This document shows, piece by piece, positions 9,322 to 17,318 of a DNA stretch of 64,000 nucleotides. The stretch spans positions 1-64,000 of the forward strand of contig NZ_BCQT01000028.1 in the NCBI RefSeq assembly GCF_001552215.1, given 5' to 3'. The translations under genes and the position numbers were made by a program. The notes under the pieces are model-generated. The model was not told the DNA's origin, searched no databases, and worked only from the letters and a program-made list of their open reading frames with translations. This DNA comes from Actinomadura macra NBRC 14102. GTDB lineage: Bacteria; Actinomycetota; Actinomycetes; Streptosporangiales; Streptosporangiaceae. Numbering within the stretch: the first letter of the stretch is position 1; each line of letters opens with the position of its first letter.

Positions 9322-10475
9322 GTCGAGTACGCCGAATTCTCATGGACGTAGTCGGCCGTGAGGTCGGTCGTCCAGACGGTCGCGCTGTGCCGGCCGGCCG
9401 ACAGGTCGACGGTGATCGTCACGTCGCGGGGGCGCAGGTCCACCTTGTCGCGGTCATCGCCGAACGAGCCGTTCCGGCACACCCACACACCGTTGATCGC
9501 GACGTTGAGCTGGTCCGGTTCGAACACGGCGTCGGTGGTGCCGACCGCCGACAGCACCCGGCCCCAGTTCGGGTCCTCTCCATGGATGGCGCATTTGAGC
9601 AGGTTGTTGCGAGCGATGGAGCGTCCGACGGTGACGGCGTCGTCGCCGGACGCGGCGCCGACGACCTCGATCGCGATGGCCTTGGACGCGCCCTCGGCGT
9701 CCACGAGCAGCTGCCGGGTGAGGTCGCCGCACACCTCGGTGAGCAGCGCGGTGAACTCCTCCTCGTCCGGGACGACGCCCGCGGCGCCCGAGGCCAGCAG
9801 CAGGACGGCGTCGTTGGTGGACATACAGCCGTCGGCGTCGAGCCGGTCGAGGGTGACGCCGGTCGCGGCGCGCAGCGCCCGGTCCAGGGTCTCGGCGGGC
9901 AGATCCGCGTCGGTGGTGATGAGGCACAGCATGGTGGCCAGCGACGGGGCGAGCATGCCCGCGCCCTTCGCCATCGCGCCGATCATGTAGCCCCCGGCCC
10001 CCTGCCGGAAGGAGATCTTGGCGACGGTGTCGGTGGTGCGGATCGCGTCGGCGGCGGCGAGCCCGCCGTCCCCGCGCGACAGCTCCGCGACCGCCGCGTC
10101 GACGCCGGGCAGGAGCGTGTCCATCGGGAGCCGCTCACCGATCAGGCCCGTGGAGCAGACGGCGATCTCGCCGGCCGAGTCGTCCAGCAACTCGGCGACC
10201 CTCTCCGCGGTGGCGTGGGTGTCCTGGAAGCCGGGCGCGCCCGTGCAGGCGTTGGCGCCGCCCGAGTTCAGCACGACCGCGTGGACACGGCCGCCCTTGA
10301 GGACCTGCTCCGACCACAGGACGGGCGCGGCCCTGACGCGGTTGCGGGTGAACACGCCGGCCGCCGCGCGGGACGGCCCGTCGTTGACGACGAGGGCCAG
10401 GTCGCGGTTCCCGCTGGCCTTGAGTCCGGCGACGACGCCGGCGGCGCGGAAACCCTGGGGGGCGGTGACGCTCAA
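9318..10475 (-). CDS. argJ: Glutamate N-acetyltransferase / ornithine acetyltransferase
   Basis: Recycles the acetyl group from acetylornithine to glutamate and, in bifunctional forms, also uses acetyl-CoA. It has 385 residues. The self-cleavage motif KGAGMLAPSLATML is present; cleavage would fall between Ala180 and Thr181, giving alpha and beta chains. The start is a TTG at 10475 overlapping the argC stop as TTGA, with GGAG 7 bases upstream. It reproduces the conserved SVTAPQGF N-terminus; the valine codon there is GTC and cannot be the start. With no argA visible here, ArgJ presumably sustains the acetyl cycle. Confidence 0.95.
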   Translation of the reverse strand: MSVTAPQGFRAAGVVAGLKASGNRDLALVVNDGPSRAAAGVFTRNRVRAAPVLWSEQVLKGGRVHAVVLNSGGANACTGAPGFQDTHATAERVAELLDDSAGEIAVCSTGLIGERLPMDTLLPGVDAAVAELSRGDGGLAAADAIRTTDTVAKISFRQGAGGYMIGAMAKGAGMLAPSLATMLCLITTDADLPAETLDRALRAATGVTLDRLDADGCMSTNDAVLLLASGAAGVVPDEEEFTALLTEVCGDLTRQLLVDAEGASKAIAIEVVGAASGDDAVTVGRSIARNNLLKCAIHGEDPNWGRVLSAVGTTDAVFEPDQLNVAINGVWVCRNGSFGDDRDKVDLRPRDVTITVDLSAGRHSATVWTTDLTADYVHENSAYST

Positions 10476-11500
10476 GGGGACACTCCGATCGTGGTGAGTC
10501 CGAGTTCTTCCGGGAGGCCGAGGGCGAGGTTGGCGCTCTGCACCGCGCCGCCGCCGGTCCCCTTGGTGAGGTTGTCGATCGCCGCGATCGCGACGATGCG
10601 TCCGGCGGCCTCGTCCAGCGCGACCTGGACGAGCGCGGTGTTGGCGCCGAGCGTCATGGACGTGGCGGGCCACCGTCCCTCGGGCAGCAGTCCGAGGAAC
10701 GGCTCGCCGGCGTAGGCGGACTCGTAGGCGGCGCGGAGCGCCGTTGCCGTGACGCCAGGGCGGGCCCTGGCCGTGCAGGTCGCGAGGATGCCCCGGCTCA
10801 TCGGCGCGAGCGTCGGGGTGAAGGAGACCGTGACCGGCGCCCCGGCGACCGCGCTGAGGTTCTGCACCATCTCGGGGGTGTGCCGGTGGGTGCCCCCGGC
10901 GGCGTAGGCGCTCACCGACCCCATCACCTCGCTGCCCAGCAGGTGGGGCTTCAGCGCGCGTCCGGCGCCCGAGGTGCCGGACGCGGCGACCACGACGACG
11001 TCGGGTTCGGCGAGGCCATCGGCGAAGGCCGGGAAAAGCGCGAGGCTGACGGCCGTCGGGTAGCAGCCGGGCACCGCGATCCGCTTCGCCGCGCGCAGCA
11101 CGTCGCGCTGGCCGGGAAGCTCGGGGAGGCCGTAGGGCCAGGTGCCGGCGTGGGCCGTCCCGTAGAACCGCTCCCAGTCGGCGGGATCGGTGAGCCGGTG
11201 GTCGGCGCCGCAGTCGATAACCAGGACGTCCTCGCCCAGTTCCTCGGCGAGCGGCCCGGACTGGCCGTGCGGCAGGGCGAGGAAGACGACGTCGTGGCCG
11301 GCGAGGGTGTCGGGCGTGGTCTCGGCCAGCACACGTCCGGCCAGGGATCGCAGGTGGGGTTGGTGCGCGCCCAGGTCGGTGCCTGCGTTGGCGCCCGCGG
11401 TCAGCATGCCGATCTCGAACTCTGGATGTCCCGCCAGGAGGCGCAGTACCTCGCCGCCCGCGTAACCGCTGGCGCCGGCGACCGCCGTCCGGATTCCCAT
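10472..11500 (-). CDS. argC: N-acetyl-gamma-glutamyl-phosphate reductase
   Basis: NADPH-dependent reduction of N-acetylglutamyl phosphate to the semialdehyde. It has 342 residues. The N-terminal Rossmann motif is GASGYAGGE (9-17) and the catalytic cysteine lies in VPGCYPTA (Cys146). The ATG at 11500 is preceded by a GAG-rich stretch. It is the first gene of the argCJBDFRGH block and is transcribed from the divergent region shared with the marR-like gene, where a candidate promoter and ArgR operator lie 30-60 bp upstream. Confidence 0.97.
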   Translation of the reverse strand: MGIRTAVAGASGYAGGEVLRLLAGHPEFEIGMLTAGANAGTDLGAHQPHLRSLAGRVLAETTPDTLAGHDVVFLALPHGQSGPLAEELGEDVLVIDCGADHRLTDPADWERFYGTAHAGTWPYGLPELPGQRDVLRAAKRIAVPGCYPTAVSLALFPAFADGLAEPDVVVVAASGTSGAGRALKPHLLGSEVMGSVSAYAAGGTHRHTPEMVQNLSAVAGAPVTVSFTPTLAPMSRGILATCTARARPGVTATALRAAYESAYAGEPFLGLLPEGRWPATSMTLGANTALVQVALDEAAGRIVAIAAIDNLTKGTGGGAVQSANLALGLPEELGLTTIGVSP

Positions 11501-11533
11501 GTCCCACTCTGCCCTTCGGAAGCAACAAGCAAG

Positions 11534-11562
11534 AGTATGCAGGACCATGGATGCCTATTCAA
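11534..11562 (-). promoter_or_regulatory. Candidate argC operon promoter
   Basis: On the minus strand TTGAAT (11562 to 11557), a 17-bp spacer, then CATACT (11539 to 11534). Initiation near 11527 would leave a leader of about 27 bases before the argC ATG. It is the best-spaced sigma-A match upstream of argC and overlaps the candidate ARG box. Confidence 0.5.
11548..11561 (-). promoter_or_regulatory. Candidate ArgR operator (ARG box)
   Basis: The minus strand reads TGAAT, four bases, ATCCA, matching 9 of 10 half-site bases of the ArgR consensus (TGAAT, 4 bases, ATTCA). It overlaps the -35 and spacer of the proposed argC promoter, so arginine-bound ArgR would block RNA polymerase. Natural operators often come in pairs; I see no convincing second box. 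Confidence 0.4.
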
Positions 11563-11612
11563 TACCGCGTCATGGGCTTCCCGGCCGCTGAGACGAGCAC
11601 CACAGCGAGTAT

Positions 11613-11654
11613 TTAGATACCTAATGATTTGACTCCTAAAGGTCAGGCACCTAA
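11613..11654 (+). promoter_or_regulatory. CCTAA repeat operator over the marR promoter
   Basis: CCTAA occurs at 11620-11624, 11635-11639 and 11650-11654, exactly 15 bp apart. The first is also the right half of the inverted repeat TTAG-ATAC-CTAA (11613-11624), and the third overlaps the -10 box. This is a good candidate binding array for the adjacent MarR-family protein. Autoregulation by MarR proteins from the divergent or own promoter is common; binding here is inferred. Confidence 0.5.
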
Positions 11655-11657
11655 TAA
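11629..11657 (+). promoter_or_regulatory. Leaderless marR operon promoter
   Basis: TTGACT (11629-11634), a 17-bp spacer and TAATAA (11652-11657) make a strong sigma-A promoter. The expected start point, 7-8 bases after the -10, coincides with the ATG at 11665. No Shine-Dalgarno sequence precedes that ATG, so the mRNA is probably leaderless. Confidence 0.6.
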
Positions 11658-11664
11658 TCGAGCC

Positions 11665-12162
11665 ATGGTGGACACCAGCAAACTCGGCTTCGGAGAGCTG
11701 TCCGCCCTCGGGCCGGTCGAGGACTGGCCCATCGGGCGGCTGTTCGCCCTCGCGTCCCGGCTGTCGGGCCCGGTGGTGTGGCGCCTCATCGAAAAGCACG
11801 GCGTCAGCCCCGCCGGCTTCTTCACGCTGCGCATGCTCCTCGCCGAGGACGGCCTGCGGGCCGGCGAGATCGCCAAGCGGTTGCTCATCACCCCGGCGTC
11901 CGCCACCTCGGTCGTCGACACCCTGGAGCGCAACGGGCACGTCGAACGGCGCCGTTCGGAGGCGGACCGGCGCGCCGTCCTCGTGCACATCACCGACTCC
12001 GGGCGACGGCTCATCGCCGACAAGGGCAAACCCATCGGCCTCGATCTGCAGCACCTGTACGACGTCGTCGACGAGGGGGACGAGCCCGCCGTACGGCGTT
12101 TCCTGCTCAACCTGATCAAGCGTTTCGAGGACTATCCGGAAGCGAAGGGAGACGGCGCGTGA
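11665..12162 (+). CDS. MarR-family transcriptional regulator
   Basis: Predicted dimeric winged-helix repressor, 165 residues. The DNA-binding core runs from about residue 70 to 110: GEIAKRLLITPASATSVVD, then a wing ending in RRRSEADRR. The start is the ATG at 11665, which sits at the predicted transcription start; a TTG at 11629 in frame lies inside the -35 box and is rejected. The gene overlaps the ABC ATPase gene by four bases (GTGA), so regulator and exporter are almost certainly one operon. MarR repressors of drug exporters usually respond to small ligands; the ligand here is unknown. Confidence 0.88.
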   Translation: MVDTSKLGFGELSALGPVEDWPIGRLFALASRLSGPVVWRLIEKHGVSPAGFFTLRMLLAEDGLRAGEIAKRLLITPASATSVVDTLERNGHVERRRSEADRRAVLVHITDSGRRLIADKGKPIGLDLQHLYDVVDEGDEPAVRRFLLNLIKRFEDYPEAKGDGA

Positions 12163-13127
12163 GCGCACCCCCCGAGTCCGCCGTGAGAACGGCGGACCTG
12201 AAGAAGACCTACCCCGCGTCCGGCCCGCGACCCGAGGTGCACGCCGTCCGCGGCATCGACCTGGACGTGCCGCGCGGCGAGTTCTTCGGCCTTCTCGGCC
12301 CGAACGGCGCGGGGAAGTCGACCACGATCGGCATGCTCACCACGCTGGTCGTCCCGACCGGCGGCAGCGCGCGGGTGTGCGGCCTGGACGTCGTCCGCGA
12401 CGCCGTCGAGATCAAGCGCCGCATCGGCGTCGTGTCGCAGAACAACACCCTCGACAGCGATCTGACCGCCGCCGAGAACCTGGAGTTCCGGGGCCGGTTC
12501 TTCGGGCTGAGCGGACGCGACGCCCGCCGCCGCGCCGACGAGCTGATGGAGCTGTTCGAGCTCACCGAGCACCGCGACGGCAACCCGTTCGAGATCTCGG
12601 GCGGGCAGGCCAAGCGCGTCATGATCTGCCGCGCCCTCATGCACGGCCCCGAGGTGCTGTTCCTGGACGAGCCGACCGCCGGGCTCGACCCGCAGACCCG
12701 CACCAACCTGTGGGAGGTCTTGCGGGGCCTCCAGGCCGGCGGCCAGACGATCGTCCTCACCACGCACTACATGGAGGAGGCGGAGGCCCTCTGCGACAAG
12801 GTCGCCGTCGTCGACCACGGCACCATCCTGGCCAGCGGCACGGTGGACGAACTGAAGAGCACCGCCGGCGCCGACACCGTCATCACGGTCTCCTACGACG
12901 CCCCCGCGCCCAGGGAGATCGCCTCGCTGGCCGACCGGAAGGGCATCAGCAAGGTCGAGGTGAACGACGGGCAGGTGCGGGTGTTCGCCGCCGAGGCCGA
13001 GGGCGTGCTCGGCGAGCTGGTGACGATCGGCGCCTCGGCCGGCGTCGGCGTCACCGACGCCACCCAGCTCCGTCCGAGCCTGGAGACCGTCTTCCTCACC
13101 ATCACCGGAAGGGAATACCGCGAATGA
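12159..13127 (+). CDS. ABC transporter ATP-binding protein (DrrA-like)
   Basis: ATPase subunit of a two-component ABC-2 exporter, 322 residues. Walker A GPNGAGKST (47-55), Q-loop SQNN, signature SGGQ (about 147-150) and Walker B VLFLDEP (166-172) are all intact. The C-terminal extension of about 85 residues resembles the DrrA-type accessory domain of drug/antibiotic ATPases. The GTG at 12159 overlaps the regulator stop, with GGGAG 7-8 bases upstream. The substrate is not predictable; resemblance to daunorubicin-resistance ATPases suggests a hydrophobic compound. Confidence 0.92.
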   Translation: MSAPPESAVRTADLKKTYPASGPRPEVHAVRGIDLDVPRGEFFGLLGPNGAGKSTTIGMLTTLVVPTGGSARVCGLDVVRDAVEIKRRIGVVSQNNTLDSDLTAAENLEFRGRFFGLSGRDARRRADELMELFELTEHRDGNPFEISGGQAKRVMICRALMHGPEVLFLDEPTAGLDPQTRTNLWEVLRGLQAGGQTIVLTTHYMEEAEALCDKVAVVDHGTILASGTVDELKSTAGADTVITVSYDAPAPREIASLADRKGISKVEVNDGQVRVFAAEAEGVLGELVTIGASAGVGVTDATQLRPSLETVFLTITGREYRE

Positions 13128-13960
13128 GCTCCCTCACGCTGACCCCGCCGCCCCCGGCGCGGGCGACGATCCCGCGCACCTTCGCCGCGATGATGGCGCG
13201 CGAGGCGCGGGTGATGCGCAAGAACTTCCTGTCGACGTTCGTCCGGGTGCTCGTGCAGCCGGTGATGTTCGTGTTCGTGTTCGCCTACGTGCTGCCCAAG
13301 CTCGGCGGCGGCGCGGTGGGACGGCCCGGCGGGCCGACCTTCTCCACCATCCTGCTGCCCGGCCTGGTCGGCTCCTCCATCATCATGCAGGCCATGATGG
13401 CGGTGATCTTCCCGTTGATGATGGAGCTGAACTGGCAGAAGTCCATCACCGACCGGGCCCTCGCGCCCGTCCCGATCCCGCTGCTGGCGATCCAGAAGAT
13501 CCTCGCGGCGGCGCTGCAGGGGCTGATCGGCGGCATCCTGGTCTTCCCCGCCGTCCTGTACATCCACGCCGACGGCCAGGCCCCGCACGTGCACGTCGGC
13601 AACTGGCCGATCCTGGTGCTGGTCATGGTGGCCGGCTCCCTGCTGGCGGCCGCCGGCGGCCTCCTGCTGGGCACGCTGATGAACCCGCAGAAGGTCCAGA
13701 TGCTGTTCGCGCTGGTGCTGCTGCCGATGACCATGCTCGGCTGCGTCTACTATCCGTGGTCGGCGCTGGAGAACATCCGCTGGCTGCAGATCGCCAGCCT
13801 GGTCAACCCGCTCGTCTACATCAGCGAGGGGCTGCGCACCGCACTGACCCCCGACATCCACCACATGCCGGTGTGGGCGTTCCTCCTGGCCATTCTCGGC
13901 GGAACGGTGCTGCTGACCTGGAGCGCTACCCGCACCTTCACCAAGCGCGTCCTCACCTGA
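13124..13960 (+). CDS. ABC-2 type transporter permease
   Basis: Membrane subunit partnering the ATPase, 278 residues with about six hydrophobic helices, as in DrrB-like permeases. After a cytoplasmic N-terminus (MAREARVMRKNF region near residue 20-30) come helices around 35-55, 75-100, 120-145, 160-185, 190-210 and 245-268. The ATG at 13124 overlaps the ATPase stop (ATGA) and GGAAGGGA lies upstream. It ends the three-gene regulator-exporter operon. Confidence 0.9.
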   Translation: MSSLTLTPPPPARATIPRTFAAMMAREARVMRKNFLSTFVRVLVQPVMFVFVFAYVLPKLGGGAVGRPGGPTFSTILLPGLVGSSIIMQAMMAVIFPLMMELNWQKSITDRALAPVPIPLLAIQKILAAALQGLIGGILVFPAVLYIHADGQAPHVHVGNWPILVLVMVAGSLLAAAGGLLLGTLMNPQKVQMLFALVLLPMTMLGCVYYPWSALENIRWLQIASLVNPLVYISEGLRTALTPDIHHMPVWAFLLAILGGTVLLTWSATRTFTKRVLT

Positions 13961-14044
13961 CCGGAAACGGACCGGAACCTCCACCACCACAGGGGAGTCA
14001 CACTACAAAGACGTAGGGTGATCCCTCCTCCATCATCGACGATG

Positions 14045-14076
14045 GACCCGGCGCCCTGAGGCCGTGCGGCCGGGTC
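14045..14076. terminator. Hairpin between the exporter operon and the VWA gene
   Basis: A perfect 8-bp inverted repeat, GACCCGGC (14045-14052) with GCCGGGTC (14069-14076), lies 85 bp after the permease stop and about 20 bp before the next start. It may terminate the exporter transcript or sit in the leader of the VWA gene. No U-tract follows. Confidence 0.35.
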
Positions 14077-14098
14077 GAATGGGAGGTTGGAGGCGCAG

Positions 14099-15952
14099 AT
14101 GCCAAAGGACCCTGGCGAGTCCTGGCCCGATCGCGTGCGTGAGAACTGGGTGCCCCTGCTCGGCGTGTCCGCGCCCGTCGCGGGCGGGCTTGCGGCCGCC
14201 GGCGGGGTCCAGCGCTTCCCGTTCTATCTCCTCGCCGTGTTCGCCGCACTGCTCCTGCTGGACTACTGGATGTCCCTGGCCGGAGACGTCGGCGTCTTAT
14301 CGCTGTTCGGAAGGCTCGGCACGTTGAGCCACCTGCGGGGGTGGGCCAGACCCCTGGCCAGGACGCTCAGTCTGGGGACCTCCGTTCTGGGCGGGGCCGC
14401 CGTGGCCGTCGCCTGCTGGATCGCCGTCCCGCAGATGAGGTCCTGGGCGGCCGATGGTTGCGAACCGCCGCCGGACGTGCGCGTCATGGCGGCGCCGGAG
14501 AACAAGGGCGCCATCGAGGACGGCGCCGACCGGTTCACCAAGGAACAGGGCCGGCGAACCGACGGCTGCGTGCCCGTCCGCGTGGCCGTCTTCGAGTCCC
14601 CCGCGCCGGGACACGCTCTGGACGAGGCGTTCGAGGGCAGATGGAACCTCTCGGAGCGACCGCATCCCGACCTCTACGTGCCGGCGACCAGCGCGGCCGT
14701 CCCGGAGAACCACACCTCAGGCCCGCGAGTGCGGGTCCAGGGCCATTTCGGGGCGGCGTCGCCGCTGATACTCGTCGCCCCGCGCCGGGTCGCCGAGGGG
14801 CTCGGCCTCGCCGGACCCGACCCCGTGCCCTGGGACCGGATCGCCACCGCGCTCAGCGACGCGGGCACCCGGCTGCTGATGGCCGATCTGGAGACGACCG
14901 AGTCCGGGCAGGCCGGCGCCTTCGCGCTGTTCACCGGCAGCACCGGCGACGACGAGACCTCCCGCGCGCGGCGCAGCCGCCTCGTCGGCCTGGTGAACCC
15001 GGGCGGCGGCGCCCCAGCCGACCCCGACGACCTGCTGTGCCGCCTGCGGACGCTGAGCGAGAACCAGCGCACCGGCGCCGCGGCGATCGTGCCGCTGGCC
15101 TCCGTCGAGGCCTTCAACTCCGGCTCGCCCTGCGGCGGAGGCCCGGTCACTGAAAATGACCGGCTGACCGTCGTGCGGTCGGCGGGCCGGACACCCGCCG
15201 TCGACCGCCCCATCGTCCGGGTCCGCTGGGGAGGCGGCGCCGACACGGCGGGGAACCGGTACGCGGAACTGTTCGCCAACTGGCTGTCGCGCCATGGCCC
15301 CGAAGCGCCCACGGGCTCCCCGGGCACCCGGTTGGAGCGGGCGGAGCTGGCACGAAGCCGGCTGCTCATGACCGAGGCACGCAAGGTGCTCTCCCTGGAC
15401 TTCATGCTGGACATGTCCGGAACGATGAACGCGCCGGCCCCCGGTGGGACCCTGCTGGCGAACGCGCGGGAGTTCGTCAACGATGCACTGAACCGGCTCG
15501 GCGGCGACGACCGGGCGGCCCTGTGGCGCTTCCCCGGTGGCGGGGCCACGCGCGATCCCGCGCCGCTCGCGAGGTCGGCGCCGGTCAGCCCGTCCCAGAT
15601 CACCCGGATCACCGACGGCCTGACCCAGCTGCGCCGCGCCGACGCCCAGACGACGCCGCTGTACCACGCGATCGCACGGGCCGCCGAGGAGCGGACCGGG
15701 CAGCGGACCCTTGTCGTGCTCACCGACGGCGTCAACGACGACCCCGGGCACGACGACGACTCGTCCGCCGAGCAGGAGCTGCGCAAGGCCCTCAGGAGCG
15801 CGGACAGTCCGCAGGTCTACGTCCTGGCTCTGAAGGGCGCCGGCTGCGGCAAGGACCTGATCGCGCTGGAGCGGGCCCTGCCCCGGTTCCGCTGCCTGGA
15901 CCACGACCGGACCGGCGGCTCGCTGCTCGACGGCCTGTTCTCCAAACTGTAG
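14099..15952 (+). CDS. Membrane-anchored solute-binding-like / VWA-domain protein
   Basis: A 617-residue protein of unknown role. Residues 1-115 contain two or three hydrophobic stretches (about 25-60 and 92-112). Residues about 120-400 resemble the substrate-binding region found fused to VWA domains in actinobacteria. Residues about 430-617 are a von Willebrand A domain: VLSLDFMLDMSGTMN carries the MIDAS residues Asp438, Ser440 and Thr442 (Thr where Ser is usual), and VVLTDGVND supplies the later MIDAS aspartate near 543. The VWA domain should face outside and bind metal plus a protein ligand. The ATG at 14099 has GGAGG upstream. It lies 16 bp before a second solute-binding gene. Confidence 0.75.
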   Translation: MPKDPGESWPDRVRENWVPLLGVSAPVAGGLAAAGGVQRFPFYLLAVFAALLLLDYWMSLAGDVGVLSLFGRLGTLSHLRGWARPLARTLSLGTSVLGGAAVAVACWIAVPQMRSWAADGCEPPPDVRVMAAPENKGAIEDGADRFTKEQGRRTDGCVPVRVAVFESPAPGHALDEAFEGRWNLSERPHPDLYVPATSAAVPENHTSGPRVRVQGHFGAASPLILVAPRRVAEGLGLAGPDPVPWDRIATALSDAGTRLLMADLETTESGQAGAFALFTGSTGDDETSRARRSRLVGLVNPGGGAPADPDDLLCRLRTLSENQRTGAAAIVPLASVEAFNSGSPCGGGPVTENDRLTVVRSAGRTPAVDRPIVRVRWGGGADTAGNRYAELFANWLSRHGPEAPTGSPGTRLERAELARSRLLMTEARKVLSLDFMLDMSGTMNAPAPGGTLLANAREFVNDALNRLGGDDRAALWRFPGGGATRDPAPLARSAPVSPSQITRITDGLTQLRRADAQTTPLYHAIARAAEERTGQRTLVVLTDGVNDDPGHDDDSSAEQELRKALRSADSPQVYVLALKGAGCGKDLIALERALPRFRCLDHDRTGGSLLDGLFSKL

Positions 15953-15968
15953 GAAGGGGACACGTCAC

Positions 15969-17306
15969 GTGCCGCACACTCCCCCGGACGCGCAGCGCAG
16001 ATACCTGCTCGGCGCCATCGCCGGCGCCGTGATCGCCTTCCTCGCCCTGGCCGGCCATCACGTGGTGTCCGCGCGCAGCGGCCACTGCGGCGCCGACGGC
16101 CCGCTGACCGTGCTCGGCGGCAGGGACGCCTCGGGCATGCGGGGCCTGTTGATCGGCCGCTGGCGTGGGCTCGACGGCATGCGGGCCGAGTTCCGGGAAC
16201 TGCCGACGAGCACCGACCTGCAGCACAGCGAGATCGTCTCCACCGCGCGGTCCGGCGTGTGCGGCGCCGATGTCTACGTCGTCGACACCCCGTGGATCCC
16301 CGAACTCGCGAAGGCCGGTTACATCGACACCGTCGGCGTACCCGAACGCGACCTGCGACAGGTCATCCCGTCGGTCCTCGACACCGGGCGCTACCAAGGC
16401 AAACTCTGGGCGGTACCGCTCAACACCGACGCACCGCTGCTCATCTACCGCAAGGACCTGGTCAAGAACGTCCCCCGCGACCGCGGAGAGCTGATGGCCG
16501 AGGCGGCCGCGCTGATGCGACAGCCCGGAACCCGGTTGAAGAGCGGCCTCGCCCTCCAACTCAGCCGCTACGAGGGACTCACCGTCAACATCCTCGAACT
16601 GATCCGCGACCACGGCGGGGACATCACCGTCAGCGAGGACGGCAAGGTCAGGCTCGACCGCCGGGCGGTGCTCGCCACCCTGCGGGACCTCAGTGCCGGT
16701 CTCCAGGGGGACCGGCCGCTGATCCGGCCCGAGTCCCTGGACTCCGACGAGGACAAGGACAGGGTCGCGTTCGAGAACGGTGACGTGGCCTTCATGCGCA
16801 ACTGGCCGACCCACTACACCCTCATCGCCAACAACGGGAAGCTCGCACCGGAACAGGTCGGCGCCGTCCCTTACCCCGGAGAACGGGTCCTGGGCGGCCA
16901 GAGCCTGGCCGTCGCGGCGGGGCTGTCAGGCGACCGGGCCCGCGCGGCGCGCGATCTGATCGGCTACCTCAACGCCCCGGAGCAGCAGCGGCGGCTGTTC
17001 GCCTGCGGCGGCTTGGCGCCCGTGCGCACCGACGTCTACCGCACCGGCTCCGACGAGTGCCCCGACCAGGTGACCTCGCGCAAGCGGCTCTTCCTGCACG
17101 CCGACGCCCAAGTGATCTATCAGGCGGTGACCGGAGCTCGCCCGCGGCCCTCATCGGTCTACTATCCCGAGTTCAGCGGGGAGCTGCGGGTGAGGATCCG
17201 CGAGCGGCTGAAGTGCATGCAGACCGAATGCACACAGCAGCCCAGCGCGTTCCTCGACGAGCTGACGAGCGCTCTGGAGCGGGCCGCGCACGGACGCGTG
17301 CGCTGA
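15969..17306 (+). CDS. Extracellular solute-binding protein, family 1-like, orphan
   Basis: A 445-residue protein with one N-terminal hydrophobic segment (about 12-32) and no lipobox, so probably held by an uncleaved anchor or secreted. The rest looks like an ABC sugar-type binding protein: KLWAVPLNTDAPLLIYRKDL and VAFENGDVAFMRNWP are typical hinge and domain-2 segments. The GTG at 15969 follows GGGGACACGTCAC. It is co-directional with, and 16 bp from, the VWA/solute-binding gene. No permease or ATPase lies nearby, so it may be a sensor or scaffold rather than an importer component. It ends 12 bp from the convergent ABC-F gene. Confidence 0.8.
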   Translation: MPHTPPDAQRRYLLGAIAGAVIAFLALAGHHVVSARSGHCGADGPLTVLGGRDASGMRGLLIGRWRGLDGMRAEFRELPTSTDLQHSEIVSTARSGVCGADVYVVDTPWIPELAKAGYIDTVGVPERDLRQVIPSVLDTGRYQGKLWAVPLNTDAPLLIYRKDLVKNVPRDRGELMAEAAALMRQPGTRLKSGLALQLSRYEGLTVNILELIRDHGGDITVSEDGKVRLDRRAVLATLRDLSAGLQGDRPLIRPESLDSDEDKDRVAFENGDVAFMRNWPTHYTLIANNGKLAPEQVGAVPYPGERVLGGQSLAVAAGLSGDRARAARDLIGYLNAPEQQRRLFACGGLAPVRTDVYRTGSDECPDQVTSRKRLFLHADAQVIYQAVTGARPRPSSVYYPEFSGELRVRIRERLKCMQTECTQQPSAFLDELTSALERAAHGRVR

Positions 17307-17318
17307 CGAGGCCGGGGA

